From positions 1-64,000 of the forward strand of contig CAZLPU010000014.1 of NCBI GenBank assembly GCA_964561475.1: a stretch of 64,000 nt of DNA. The letters are read 5' to 3'. The translations under genes and the position numbers were made by a program. The notes under the pieces are model-generated. The model ran no database searches and was not told the DNA's origin. It saw nothing but the letters and a program-made list of their open reading frames with translations. Source of the DNA: CAYUYV01 sp964561475. GTDB taxonomy: Bacteria; Pseudomonadota; Alphaproteobacteria; JAJFIK01. Of the stretch, positions 35,879-46,400 are shown in pieces (positions within the stretch are counted from its first letter, which is position 1; the number at the start of each line of letters is the position of its first letter).

Positions 35879-37357
35879 TCAGGTGCCGCAGAATGTCTGT
35901 TTCACCAGTTCTTCTGCCCGGGGCGCCTTGGCGTAGTCCGCATAGGCCGGCTGGTCCTCATAGGGTTTGGACAGGACTGTGACCAGGGTTTCGAAGGGGC
36001 CGAAATCCCGGCGCTCTTCCGCGGCCTGGATGGCCTGCTCCACCCGGTGGTTGCGGGGGATGTAGGCAGGGTTTGCGTTGCGCATCACTTGGGCCTTGTC
36101 CGACGCGCTGCCAGGTTCACGAGCGAGGATGGCCTCCCAGTCCTTGCGCCAAGCATCGTAAGCGGTGGGATCGATGAAGAGATTGCGCACCCGGTCATGG
36201 GCGCTTTCATCCTCCGGCGTTTCGCTCAGAGTGCGGAAGGTGAGGGTGTAGTCGGCGGTGCTCGCCTTCATCGCATCAAGCAGGGTACGGACCAGGGTCA
36301 GATCGCTGTCCTCCGTCTTCGTCAGACCCAGCTTGCGGCCCATGACCGCGAGGAACTTCTTGGAGAACCGGTCCGAGAACCCGTTGACCACGTCTGTCGC
36401 CTCTTTGACCGCTTTGTCTTCGTCGTCGTTGATCAGGGGAAGGAGGGTTTCAGCCAGCCGGGCCACATTCCACACAGCGATGGGGAACTGGTTGGCGAAG
36501 GCGTACCGCCCGAATTGGTCAATGGAACTGAACACCTTCGCCGGATCATAGGCGTCCAGAAAGGCGCAGGGACCATAGTCGATGGTCTCCCCGGAAATGG
36601 TCATATTGTCCGTGTTCATCACTCCGTGGATGAAGCCAACGCCCATCCATTGGGCCACCAGGGAGGATTGGGCCTCCACCACCTTGTCCACGAGGGCGAG
36701 GGGGGGATTGTCCGCCTGCGCAGTCTCCGGGTAATGGCGCTTGATCACGTAATCGGTGAGGGTTCCCAGGGCCTCGATATCCTCGCGCACGGCAAAATAC
36801 TGGAAGGTGCCGACACGGATATGGCTGGAGGCCACCCGGGTCAGCACCGCCCCCGGCAGCACCCGGTCCCGCAGCACCGGTTCCCCGGTCAGCACCGCCG
36901 CCAGCGCCCTGGTGGTGGGGATGCCCAGGGCGTTCATGGCTTCGCTGACGATGTATTCCCGCAGCACCGGACCAAGGCCCGCGCGTCCGTCACCGCCCCG
37001 GGAAAACGGCGTGGGGCCCGCGCCTTTGAGCTGGATGTCCCGGCGTTTGCCTTCACCATCGACGATCTCCCCCAGGAGCAGAGCGCGTCCGTCTCCAAGC
37101 TGGGGGACGAAATTCCCGAACTGGTGGCCCGCATAGGCCATCGCCAGGGGAGTGGAACCATCCGGGACCGTGTTGCCCGCCAGGACCGCCACCCCCTCCG
37201 GCGTCGACAGGGCCGCTGCGTCCAGGCCAAGCTCAGCCGCCAGGGCTGTGTTCAGCCGGATCAACTCCGGTTTGGCCACCTTGGTGGGATCGAGCCGGGC
37301 ATGGAACCGGTCCGGCAGGCGGCTATAGGTGTTGTCGAAAGCGAATTGGAGCGTCAT
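35879..37357 (-). CDS. selO: Protein adenylyltransferase SelO
   Basis: 492-aa pseudokinase-fold enzyme that transfers AMP from ATP to Ser, Thr or Tyr of target proteins (SelO family, YdiU in E. coli). Conserved blocks are visible: AYAGHQFGNFVPQLGDGRA near the start, LKGAGPTPFSRGGDGRAGL, VASSHIRVGTFQYFA and MNTDNMTISGETIDYGPCAF. The chain ends TFCGT, with Cys at the third-last position, where eukaryotic SelO has selenocysteine. ATG at 37357 follows AGGAGG with 8-nt spacing. It is likely involved in redox-stress protein AMPylation. Confidence 0.95.
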   Translation of the reverse strand: MTLQFAFDNTYSRLPDRFHARLDPTKVAKPELIRLNTALAAELGLDAAALSTPEGVAVLAGNTVPDGSTPLAMAYAGHQFGNFVPQLGDGRALLLGEIVDGEGKRRDIQLKGAGPTPFSRGGDGRAGLGPVLREYIVSEAMNALGIPTTRALAAVLTGEPVLRDRVLPGAVLTRVASSHIRVGTFQYFAVREDIEALGTLTDYVIKRHYPETAQADNPPLALVDKVVEAQSSLVAQWMGVGFIHGVMNTDNMTISGETIDYGPCAFLDAYDPAKVFSSIDQFGRYAFANQFPIAVWNVARLAETLLPLINDDEDKAVKEATDVVNGFSDRFSKKFLAVMGRKLGLTKTEDSDLTLVRTLLDAMKASTADYTLTFRTLSETPEDESAHDRVRNLFIDPTAYDAWRKDWEAILAREPGSASDKAQVMRNANPAYIPRNHRVEQAIQAAEERRDFGPFETLVTVLSKPYEDQPAYADYAKAPRAEELVKQTFCGT

Positions 37358-37521
37358 GGGGCGGCCTCCTGGTCATGGGCGCCGGAGGCACGGACCGGCG
37401 CGGGCAGACCCATCATGTCGGGGGCACCCGCCCGCACTCAAGGTCCGGATTGGTTCTTTTCGCTCACGGAGCACGGCGCGCCGCGGCCTCGGCCATGAAG
37501 GGCCGCGACCGTTTCACATCC

Positions 37522-38991
37522 TCACGGCTTCTCGGGCGTAACCCCGGCAGACGCGGCCGCCGGCATCATGGACGCCGGCATGAGACCCGTGCGTTCCATC
37601 ATGTTCAGGCGCCGGAACAGCAGGATCGAGAGCACGGTCACCGGGATGATATGGGCGATGGCAAGCCCGAACATGGTGCCTTGAATGCCAAACCAGCTTG
37701 CCAGGAAATAGGCCGAGCCCAGGCCGAATACCGCCTCGATCATGATTGTCACGAACAGAGGCCGGGTGAATTCGATGGAGCGCAGGCCCACTTCCAAGGG
37801 GAACTGGAGATAGCGGATGGTGAAAATGATGGCCCACCAGTTCACCAGCCATGCATAGGGCACAAACTCCTCCCCATACATCAGCCGGACGATATCCTCG
37901 GCAAAGAACACGCCAGCCACCACGATGGCGAGGCTCGCCGCGACCCCGACGCCGGTGACCTTGTAGAGGTAGGTCTTCATGGCCGGGATGCCGTGGTCCT
38001 TGAAGATTGCGGACGCATGGACCGGGGCGATGTTCTGGAGTGCGAGGGTCAGCACCTGGATGGGGGCCAGAATGTTCAAGGTGGCGCGAATGCCGCCCAG
38101 GGCCGCCGCGCCCAGGACAATCCCCGCCACCATGACGATGGCATGGCCGGAGCAGAACTGCATCACGGCGGTGCCGAACAGCCATTTGGAAAAGTCCCAA
38201 TGGGTCCGGCTGACCCGGATCAGGGACACGCGTTCAAAGCGCAGGGGCTGGATCCAGAACGCACCCACGGCGGCCGCCGCCAGGGACGTGCCCCCCATGA
38301 TCCAGAAGACGAGGGACCCGTCGAGATCGACCCCGAAACCGAAGGGCAGGGCGAAGAGCAACACCAGCCGGACCATGAAGGCGATCACGTCATTCAGGAA
38401 CGCGGCAATGGGCCGGTGTTTGGTGAACAGATAGCGCCGCACCATGTCCTGGACCTGATCGCCGACCGCCGCCGCGATCAGAGGCAGCGCCATGTGGCGC
38501 AGGTCGATCTCCGGATCGATCAGGACGAAAGCCGCCAGGGTGAGGGGAATGAGCAAAGCGGTGAGCGCCGCAAGCCCGGCCTGGTGGACAACGATGGTGC
38601 CGAAATAGGCGCCTTCATCCTCCGGGCGCTGTTTGGGGCCGATGCTCATCATCGGGGCGACGATCACCGCCAGATGGATCGACTTGAACAGCAGGAAGAC
38701 CAGATAGCCCCAGTTGAACAGGCCGAAACCCTCGAGCCCGAGAGCCCGGGCAATCGCTGCGATGGTGAGGAAGTTGACGCCGCTGACCATGAGCTGATCG
38801 CCCAGGGTCCAGACCGCATTGCCATGGCGCCGGTAAAGGGACTGCAATCGCCCCCCGCTTCCGGGCTCGGCGACGCTGGCCCCGCCCGTGATGGGCTTAG
38901 CAGCCCCGTCTGGGACAGGCTTATTGGTCTCGGGCTCGGTGCCGGATTGCGATCCCGTCAATGACTGCTCTCCCCACATCCGCAGTTTCAA
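37522..38991 (-). CDS. Polysaccharide flippase, Wzx/MOP superfamily
   Basis: 489-aa multi-pass inner-membrane protein, about 12 helices, typical of lipid-linked oligosaccharide flippases (O-antigen or exopolysaccharide export). The core begins GDQLMVSGVNFLTIAAIARA after a polar N-terminal region of about 55 residues; ARALGLEGFGLFNWGYLVFL is the family's first helices. The frame starts with TTG at 38991; ATG at 38979 is an alternative and neither has a strong ribosome-binding site. It is 209 bp downstream (minus strand) of the FkbM gene, with a terminator between them. Glycan identity is unknown. Confidence 0.85.
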   Translation of the reverse strand: MKLRMWGEQSLTGSQSGTEPETNKPVPDGAAKPITGGASVAEPGSGGRLQSLYRRHGNAVWTLGDQLMVSGVNFLTIAAIARALGLEGFGLFNWGYLVFLLFKSIHLAVIVAPMMSIGPKQRPEDEGAYFGTIVVHQAGLAALTALLIPLTLAAFVLIDPEIDLRHMALPLIAAAVGDQVQDMVRRYLFTKHRPIAAFLNDVIAFMVRLVLLFALPFGFGVDLDGSLVFWIMGGTSLAAAAVGAFWIQPLRFERVSLIRVSRTHWDFSKWLFGTAVMQFCSGHAIVMVAGIVLGAAALGGIRATLNILAPIQVLTLALQNIAPVHASAIFKDHGIPAMKTYLYKVTGVGVAASLAIVVAGVFFAEDIVRLMYGEEFVPYAWLVNWWAIIFTIRYLQFPLEVGLRSIEFTRPLFVTIMIEAVFGLGSAYFLASWFGIQGTMFGLAIAHIIPVTVLSILLFRRLNMMERTGLMPASMMPAAASAGVTPEKP

Positions 38992-39136
38992 GGCGCCCGG
39001 TCGGCTCCTTGCCGAGGCACTCTACCGAATTCAGGCGTGAACGAAAGGGCCAGGGGCCTTGAACATAAGGCCAATCGGCGGGTCAACGGGCTGCCCGAGG
39101 GGAGCGGGCCGGCGAAGGCTTGAACCCGCTCCGAAA

Positions 39137-39172
39137 CAAAAAATGGCCTGCTCCCGAAAGGGCAGACCATCT
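39137..39172 (-). terminator. Rho-independent terminator of the FkbM gene
   Basis: On the minus strand, ATGGTCTGCCC pairs with GGGAGCAGGCCAT (one G-U pair and one bulge) around a TTTC loop, followed by TTTTT. It lies 28 bp beyond the FkbM stop at 39200. Confidence 0.85.
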
Positions 39173-39199
39173 TTCGTCAGTTCAAAAGGGTGCGGTCCC

Positions 39200-40066
39200 T
39201 CAGGCGGAGGGGGCGTCTTTCTGGGTAAAGAACACATTGGACAGGGGCGGGCGCAGTTCTTCCACCGCGTGGAAGCGGCCCTTGTCGTCGAAAACGTTCT
39301 TCCGGTAGCCGAGATTGGCGAGGTACTCGACGATTTCACGGAATTCGTCGTCTTCGCTCGCCTCGATGCAGATCACCGGCTTATAGCGCTCGATCGCTTC
39401 ACGGCCCCCTTCGAGGGCTTTGAACTCGGCGCCTTCGACGTCGAGCTTGATGAAATCCAGGCGCTCGATGCCTTCCTCGGCCAGCACCGTATTGATGGTG
39501 GTGGTCTTGATGGTTTCCTTGATGGATTCCTGGGCTTCCGCGCTGAAATCCCGGGTGATGCTGGCGGAAACCGGCCCCAGGCTCACATCGATGATGGCTT
39601 CGCCGATTTCATCGGACACGGCGAAATTCTTGATGATGGTCTGTTGCTGGAAATCGTTCAGAGCGATGTTTTCGCCGATGATCTCGCACAGCCAGCCGAA
39701 GGGTTCGAAAGCGATGACCTTGCCCGAAGGGCCGACCTTGGCGGCGAAGGCGCAGGTGAAGGTACCCTGGTTGGCGCCCCCGTCGATCACCACATCGCCG
39801 GGCTTGATCAGCTTGTGGCCGAATTCCAGCAGCGGCTCGTAGTATTCGCGCTGGAGGTAGATACCGGCGGAGCCCATGTGGCGGCGCATGGGTTCGATCT
39901 TGAGACGGAATTTCGGTCCGCCATAGGTCAGTTCGATGAAGCTGGTGCGCTTCTGCATCTTCATGACCTGGTAGCCCACCGCGTTCATCACGGTCCGAAT
40001 GGGGGCTTTCTGGAAGCCGCGCAGCCGGGTCAGGTTGTTGTAGTAGTCCAAAAGCACATTCGTCAT
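39200..40066 (-). CDS. FkbM-family methyltransferase
   Basis: 288-aa SAM-dependent methyltransferase. VVIDGGANQGTFTCAFAAKVG (motif I) and GKVIAFEPFGWLCE are characteristic of the FkbM family, and FIKLDVEGAEFKALEGG forms the later conserved block. Members O-methylate sugars, polyketides or other hydroxyls, often in polysaccharide loci; here the flippase gene next door favours a glycan (inference). ATG at 40066 follows GGGGGC; the frame is open to 40141 without support. Its own terminator follows at 39137-39172. Confidence 0.92.
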   Translation of the reverse strand: MTNVLLDYYNNLTRLRGFQKAPIRTVMNAVGYQVMKMQKRTSFIELTYGGPKFRLKIEPMRRHMGSAGIYLQREYYEPLLEFGHKLIKPGDVVIDGGANQGTFTCAFAAKVGPSGKVIAFEPFGWLCEIIGENIALNDFQQQTIIKNFAVSDEIGEAIIDVSLGPVSASITRDFSAEAQESIKETIKTTTINTVLAEEGIERLDFIKLDVEGAEFKALEGGREAIERYKPVICIEASEDDEFREIVEYLANLGYRKNVFDDKGRFHAVEELRPPLSNVFFTQKDAPSA

Positions 40067-40512
40067 ATCAGAGCCCCCTGGTTCTGCTGTCCCGCGCTGC
40101 GGCCCGCGATGGTGGGGCAGCTTCCGGCAACCAATTCCCAAAGATGGATCCCAACCCCCGGCCGACTTCCGCCAACTGATTTCAGGTCAATTGCCTGCTG
40201 ATCAATTGCCTTCTGGTCAATTCACCTCAAACCAGCTCTGCGTTCGACCACACCGCCAACCCGAAGCCGACCACCCGAAGCAATCGGCCTCAAGCCATTC
40301 GTCGGCTGCCATACCGCTTATTGTTGTATTCGCCATTGGACGGCGACGATAGCCGACAACGCCTCGACTGAGAAGACGGTCAGGCGGTAATACGCGCCAA
40401 GATGGTCTTTCCAAGGATGCCGGCCAGGGATGTCGACCATGGATCCCGAATGGAAGACACCGGATGGAAGACGCCATAGGACCATGGCCGCAATTCGATA
40501 AGAAAGCTTGTC
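40067..40512. other. Intergenic region with short tandem repeats, 446 bp
   Basis: Region between FkbM and the EEP-family gene. It contains a 15-bp tandem repeat at 40185-40229 and a short direct repeat of ATGGAAGAC at about 40450-40475. No gene is recognised; open frames are low-quality. Confidence 0.45.
40185..40229. repeat. 15-bp tandem repeat, three units
   Basis: Units GGTCAATTGCCTGCT, GATCAATTGCCTTCT and GGTCAATTCACCTCA run head to tail. CAATTG is palindromic. They lie about 120 bp upstream of the FkbM start and could be regulatory. Confidence 0.6.
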
Positions 40513-41475
40513 TCACTCCTGATGCGGTCCGGCAAGGCCAAATGACCCGCCCGCACCGGCGGTGATGGCAAAATCCGCTACTACCGGGCGGTGATTGGAG
40601 CTGGCATCTTTCGGGACCTCATACCCCTTAAGAGCGACGGGCCCACGGGCCATCAGGTGGTCGATTTGCACCCCGATCCAGGGCACCGCCGCAGGCCAGG
40701 TGCCCATGGGCAGCCCAATCCGGGGCATGACCCCGCGAAGGCCGGTCTGCGATGCAAAGGCCTGGAACGACAGAGACGAGGCGGTCGCATTGAAATCCCC
40801 ACCCAGGATCAGTGGTCCCGGTGTGTCCTCCAGAATGGCCTTGAGGCGCGTCATTTCCCACCGGAACATCCGGGCCGTCGTCAGGCTGGTGGGTTTGGTG
40901 AGATGGACACTGACCAGGGTGGTGAGGGTGCCATTCACATCGACCCCCACTTTCAATCCCCGGATCAAACCGTCCCCGGGCTCCAGATAGTCCCGGGCCG
41001 GATACCAGGACGGCCAGTTCTGCTTGACGATCCCTTGGGTCGTGGTGAGGGGATAGCGGGACAGGATGACCGTGCCAACCGGCCCCTCCTGGCGCATATG
41101 GGGATAGGTGTCCCTCAACCCCTGGAGCTTGTCCCACCACAAGGGGTTGGTTTCCTGAACCAGAACCACGTCGGCGCCCTGATCCCGGATGAAGGCCAGC
41201 TTGGTGTCGTAGTCCTTGCTGAATACCAGGATGTTGAAGGTCATCACCCTCAGGGAAACGCCCTCGGATTGTGGATCCAGGGGCATGGTGCGGCTGGTGC
41301 TCTGGGCTGCCCAGCCCAGACACAGGGCTGCGCCGAGGGCGAGGACAAAAGACAGGCGCCGCAGACCGAGAAAGGCCAGGAGGAGGGCATCCATGGCCAT
41401 GAAGATCCCGGCGTGCCAGGCAAAATTCAGGCCCGTGTCGAGGAGCCAGTAGGCCGTTTCCAAAATCCCGCTCAT
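40513..41475 (-). CDS. Endonuclease/exonuclease/phosphatase-family membrane protein
   Basis: 320-aa protein. Residues 15-65 form two hydrophobic helices that anchor it in the membrane; the rest is an EEP domain. Metal and catalytic residues are visible in LRVMTFNILVFS, VVLVQETNPLWW, LGGDFNATASS (D-x-N) and the final SNHRPVVADF, matching the family's SDHxP. Such membrane-anchored EEP proteins act as phosphodiesterases or phosphatases on lipids, nucleic acids or sugars; substrate unknown. ATG at 41475 follows GGAGGGGGAAGG. It is monocistronic and divergent from the histidine kinase gene. Confidence 0.88.
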   Translation of the reverse strand: MSGILETAYWLLDTGLNFAWHAGIFMAMDALLLAFLGLRRLSFVLALGAALCLGWAAQSTSRTMPLDPQSEGVSLRVMTFNILVFSKDYDTKLAFIRDQGADVVLVQETNPLWWDKLQGLRDTYPHMRQEGPVGTVILSRYPLTTTQGIVKQNWPSWYPARDYLEPGDGLIRGLKVGVDVNGTLTTLVSVHLTKPTSLTTARMFRWEMTRLKAILEDTPGPLILGGDFNATASSLSFQAFASQTGLRGVMPRIGLPMGTWPAAVPWIGVQIDHLMARGPVALKGYEVPKDASSNHRPVVADFAITAGAGGSFGLAGPHQE

Positions 41476-41727
41476 GGCACCTTCCCCCTCCACGGCTTGA
41501 CGTGTTGCCCTCTGGCCTCCGACGCGATCTGCCTCGCATAGGGAAACCCCGCCATTCCTCACGGCACTCTTATGGGAAGTGTTGCGGCCTTGCCAGGGCG
41601 TTCGCGGAAAACAACTCACCGGGAGTGGATAAGAGGCGGAATTGACTGGCGTGCATATCCCCAAGCCATGCTAGTTTCACCACCTACAAAGTGACAATTG
41701 AGAAACCAGCACAAGAGGGGATGATCC

Positions 41728-42975
41728 ATGTCCGAGACGGTTCAGCCGCTCGACAGCCTGTCCGGCGATTGCCAGTCAGCGATTTTGTCCGACCAGGCTC
41801 TTGGAGCGGTTCTTGTCCGGGCCATTGATGGCATCTGCGATCAGATCATTCTGTTCGATCCCCTCCGCCTGACCATTCTCCACGCCAACCGGGCGGTTTC
41901 CGAGCGCTTTGGGTACAAGCTGGGCGCGCTTCTCGGAAAGCCGTTGTCCACCTTGCTGGTTGCGGGCCCGCCTGTCACAGGCGGAGAGGGCGGATCCCTC
42001 AACGCGGCCCTTGAACGAGCCGCGGACAACACCGCCAACCAGATTCTCACGGGTGCCCAGAGTTTCACGGGCGCATTGAAAGGCCATGACGGGGCATGTG
42101 TGCCCGCTGAGCTGAGCCTGGCTCTCATGGATGTGGAGCCTGAGGGCCGCACCCTCGGCGTCTTGATCGGCCGCCTGCCGGTTGATGGGGGCAACATGGG
42201 GGGAGGGCCCGGGCATGGGGCCGGAGGGACCGGAATCATCTCGCTAGAGGCTGGGACCATGGATGGGCCTGACCTCCGGGAGCGGTCCCGATCCAACCTG
42301 GATCTGGAACAGTTTGCTTTTGCCATCTCCCACGACCTCAAGGCGCCTCTGCGCCAGATCAAGGCTTTCAGTGAGCTGATCGAAAGGCGCGATGGCGAGG
42401 CCCTCAGCGACAGCGGCCGCGAGTTCCTGTCCTATATTCAGGCGGGCACCGCGCGGATGGGGGAGATGATCGACAGTCTGCTGGATTTCTGCCGGGTCCA
42501 GAAACCCGTCGTTGTCGGCACCGTAAAGCTTTCACAGGCGGTGCAGGACGCGATCAGCAATCTTCACCAGGATATCAAGCGTTCCGGCGCCTGGATTTCA
42601 GGGTATGAGACCTTGCCATCCGTGCCCGGAGAACGCGCCCTTCTTTCCATGCTGTTCCAGAACACGATTGCCAATGCCATCCAGTATTGCGGCGATCAGC
42701 GGCCCCACATCACTTTTGACGCCGTTGAGCACGGTCCGGTCCTGCGGATCAGTATCACGGATGATGGGCCGGGAATTGCCGTTCAACATGCTGACGCCAT
42801 TTTCGACATTTTCCGGCGCCTGCAATCCGGGAAAGACCGGGAGGGCACCGGCATCGGTCTTGCCATCTGCCGCCGGGTCGCCGAGCTCCATGGTGGCCAG
42901 ATCTGGCTTGATACGGATTATCAGCAAGGTGCCCGTTTCCTCCTGGAATTGCCTCTCGGATCGGGTCAGCGCTGA
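41728..42975 (+). CDS. PAS-domain sensor histidine kinase (orphan)
   Basis: 415-aa cytoplasmic kinase without clear transmembrane helices. A PAS-like region is at about residues 25-150 (ILHANRAVSERFGYKLGALL), followed by a HisKA domain with the phosphorylated His at residue 202 in FAISHDLKAPLRQIKAF, then a HATPase domain with SITDDGPGIAV and GTGIGLAICRRVAELHGGQI. The H-box resembles that of bacteriophytochrome-type kinases, but no chromophore domain is present. ATG at 41728 follows AGAGGGGATGA. No response regulator gene lies nearby, so its partner is encoded elsewhere. Confidence 0.92.
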   Translation: MSETVQPLDSLSGDCQSAILSDQALGAVLVRAIDGICDQIILFDPLRLTILHANRAVSERFGYKLGALLGKPLSTLLVAGPPVTGGEGGSLNAALERAADNTANQILTGAQSFTGALKGHDGACVPAELSLALMDVEPEGRTLGVLIGRLPVDGGNMGGGPGHGAGGTGIISLEAGTMDGPDLRERSRSNLDLEQFAFAISHDLKAPLRQIKAFSELIERRDGEALSDSGREFLSYIQAGTARMGEMIDSLLDFCRVQKPVVVGTVKLSQAVQDAISNLHQDIKRSGAWISGYETLPSVPGERALLSMLFQNTIANAIQYCGDQRPHITFDAVEHGPVLRISITDDGPGIAVQHADAIFDIFRRLQSGKDREGTGIGLAICRRVAELHGGQIWLDTDYQQGARFLLELPLGSGQR

Positions 42976-43410
42976 CGCCATTCCATGCACTGCCGTCTGG
43001 CTGGGTCGCAGACCCTGTCCGGGCGTCAAGTGCCGTTTCCGATCCTGACAGTTTTTTCACATCATCCCTGGACGCGGACACAGTCTGGCGCATGGGGCCG
43101 ATCATTGTCGGCGGCATGACCATCCCGTCATGTTCCGTGTAGATCCCTCCATTTTATCAATTGTAACGGGACCCATGCCCCGGGGCCTTGCTAGACCAAT
43201 AACCCGTGAGGGGTGAACCGGTCTGGGGCGGACCGGCTATCCGACGGTTTCGAATTTGGACGGTGTTGTCGGCGATGTCCGGCAACAGGGGGGCGATGTG
43301 TCTGACAGCTTGTCCGCGCGAGAGACAAGTCAGGCCTGATGTGTATGACCCAACCCGGCGGCGCCCATAGATGCTGGCGCGAGCCACGATCAGGGTAGAG
43401 TGAGGATCCC
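42976..43410. other. Intergenic region, 435 bp
   Basis: Between the histidine kinase and the RTX protein gene. An A/T-richer patch at 43150-43170 may be part of the RTX promoter. No gene or structured RNA was recognised. Confidence 0.4.
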
Positions 43411-46400
43411 ATGAACGGTGTGACGTACCAGACGAATTCCGACGGTCTTTTTGTGATCGACATGGAAGATTTCGCGGGTGCAGGAGACTGGCAGGCGGTC
43501 ACCAAATATCCCGGCATTGACGGGGACAGCGCCTGGCTCTGGGCTGGCAACAACCGGTATAACCAGCGGCAGATCTCCGAGGACACAACATTCAGCATCC
43601 GGGTTTATGTGGACGATCCGGGTACATATCATGTCGCACTGACCAGCGGGCGGACTGACGATCTGGGCAATGAGGTCCGCAGCGATCTGTCCAATGATGT
43701 CTGGTTCGGCGTGGAGACCGACAGCGGGGAGACCGTGGTCCCCGTTAGCAAGCTGTTCGGCGGCGGTAATTTCAAGAACAAGCCCTGGGACACGGTCGAT
43801 GGCGTCTCGTCCAATTACGACTATCACAGCCAGACAGGTCAGCGCCCCTCAGCGACCGTGGATTTCGACGAGCCCGGCTACTACATCATCGAAATTTCTC
43901 CCCGTTCGGAGGGGTTCATCCTCGACCAGCTCCAGATGGGCAAGACCAAGAACGCCATCGGCAAGGACGGACTGGAGAAATCCCCGGCCCTGACCGGCAC
44001 ATTCCCTCAGCCTGTCCCAGAACCTCAACCCGAGCCGGAACCTCAACCCGAGCCGGAGCCCCAGGCCGAACCGGAACCCCAGGCCGAACCGGAACCCCAG
44101 GCCGAGCCGGAGCCCGCTTCGTCCGGTGACTTTGCCGGGTCCCTGGCAGGCCAGCATGACCAGATCGTTTTCCATTTCGACGGGGACATTCACGACAGGG
44201 ATGATATCGCGGCTCTGCCCATGGCCGCAGCCCTGATCAAGGCCGCCGGACTTGAGGACAACACCACGTTTTTCTACAACAACAATGTCACCAAGGGGTC
44301 CAATGGGGGCCAGCGCGATGACATGCGCGAGAGTGCTGCCCTGGCAGAGGCCCTTGGTATTCAGACCTATGACTATGAAGCGGACGAGACCGGCGCCACC
44401 GATGCCCTTGTGGAGATCTTCAATTCCGGCGACAAGGTTCTGTCCATCGAAGGCGGTCCCATGGAGGCTGTCTACCGGGCCGTGGAAAAGGCCAATCCCG
44501 GTTCCCTCTCCAATCTCACCCTGCTGTCTCACAGCGGATGGAACGAGAACCACGGCGGCGACCGGGGGTACCGGACCTGGAGCGACCTGAAATCCGACTT
44601 CCCGCAGATCGATTTCATCGACATCCGTGATCAGAATAACGGGAACAACAACGATCGGGGTTTCAACAATTTCGGCTGGAGCTGGTTGGACGACGCCTCC
44701 AATCCCGTGCTCCAGGAAGTCCGCCGCCTGATGGAAAATGCAGGCAACACCAAGAAGAACGACCCCTCCGACGCTGGCATGCTGCTCTATGCCCTCACCG
44801 GTAACGATTCCGGGACGCCCGGGGATGCCCAGGATTTCTTCAATACCTATCCCCTGCCCAATGCCCTGCCATCTGGATACGGATCAGGCGAAGGGGGTTC
44901 AGGCGGCAGCGGTTCAGATACAGGTGGGTCTGGCTCAGGAAGCAGCGATCCTGCGGGGCCGGAGGATCTCACCATCTTGCTGGTCGATGCGGAGACCGAT
45001 GAGGTCCTGGGCGATATCGGCGCTGGCGGCACCATTGGCGCTGACATCATCGGGGATACGGATCCGGCCAATCTCACCATCGCCGTGCTGTCGGACAAAC
45101 CCGTCGGCAGTGTGCGTTTCAATCTGAACGGCTTTACCAAGACCGAGAATGTCAGCCCCTACGCCCTGTTCGGCGACAGCGACGCGGATTACGACACTGG
45201 TGGCGGCAATAGTCTTGAGACGGATGTGGCCTACACTCTCGCCATCCAGGTTTTCGAGAACGGGAACGGCAACGGTCTGCTTTTCACCAAGACCCTCGAT
45301 TTCGCCCTGACTGACGATGCTCCTGTCCTGGGTGACGAACCTCCGGCGGATGATACTCTGCCGGCAGAGGACTCGGATGATACAGATGATACGGATGTGG
45401 GTGGCCAGGACGCTCCGGTCCAGTTTGTTGGCACTTTCGAGGACGACACCGCAGAAGGCGGCGCCCTGAACGATACCTTCCTGGGCAAGTCCGGGGACGA
45501 TGAACTGACCGGGCTGGGCGGTGACGACACCATCACCGGTGATTACGCGGTCCATTTCGACAATGGCGGGTCCGACACCCTGCGCGGCGGCGACGGCAAC
45601 GACTCGATCGTCGGTGGCGGTGCAGGCGACTCCCTCATCGGCGGTGCGGACGATGACACTCTGGAAGGTGATCTGAGCACCTATTTCGGGGCATCCGAGT
45701 TCGGCGATGACACCATCGAGGCCGGCAGCGGCAACGACCGGGCCGGCGGCGGCGGCGGCAACGACCTGATCGATGGCGGCGACGGCAACGACTTTCTCAC
45801 CGGGGGCCTTCTGCCTGCTGACCGGCAATTCTTCCATGTGGCCAATGGCGATGACACTCTGCTTGGCGGCGAGGGCAACGACACCCTGGTCGGCGGCAAC
45901 GGCAATGACTTGCTCGATGGCGGCACGGGGACCGACACCGCCATTTTCCTCGGCTACTTGATGAAGGATCTGGACGGGGACGGTCAGGAAGACAACCTGA
46001 ATTATGTCTTTGAGCTGAACAGCGACGGCGATCTGGTAATCGGCAGCGACTTCTTCGGCTACAACACCATCCGGAACGTGGAAACCTTCACCTTCCGGGA
46101 CCAGACGATCACCCTGGCCGAGGCTCTGGATTTTGCCTCCCCCGGCGCGGACCTGCCGGGGATTGCCCCTCTGTCCGGCCCGACAGCGGCCCCGGTCGGA
46201 ACCTTCGAACAGGCCCCCGGCACCATTGACGGGTTTGCCGATTATGCCCTGGTTGATACGGATACCGATGAGGTCCTCTTCACGCTTGCACCGGACGTGC
46301 GGATGGTGGTGGACAGTGCCGCAATCGCCGGTCTGCCCCTCAGTATCGCTTCGGTCACCGACGAGGACGGGGTTGGTAGCGCAGTCTTCAGTCTGAACGG

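Noticed and set aside
36047..38964. Plus-strand frames opposite SelO and the flippase
   Set aside because: Antisense shadows; the minus-strand genes have clear family motifs.
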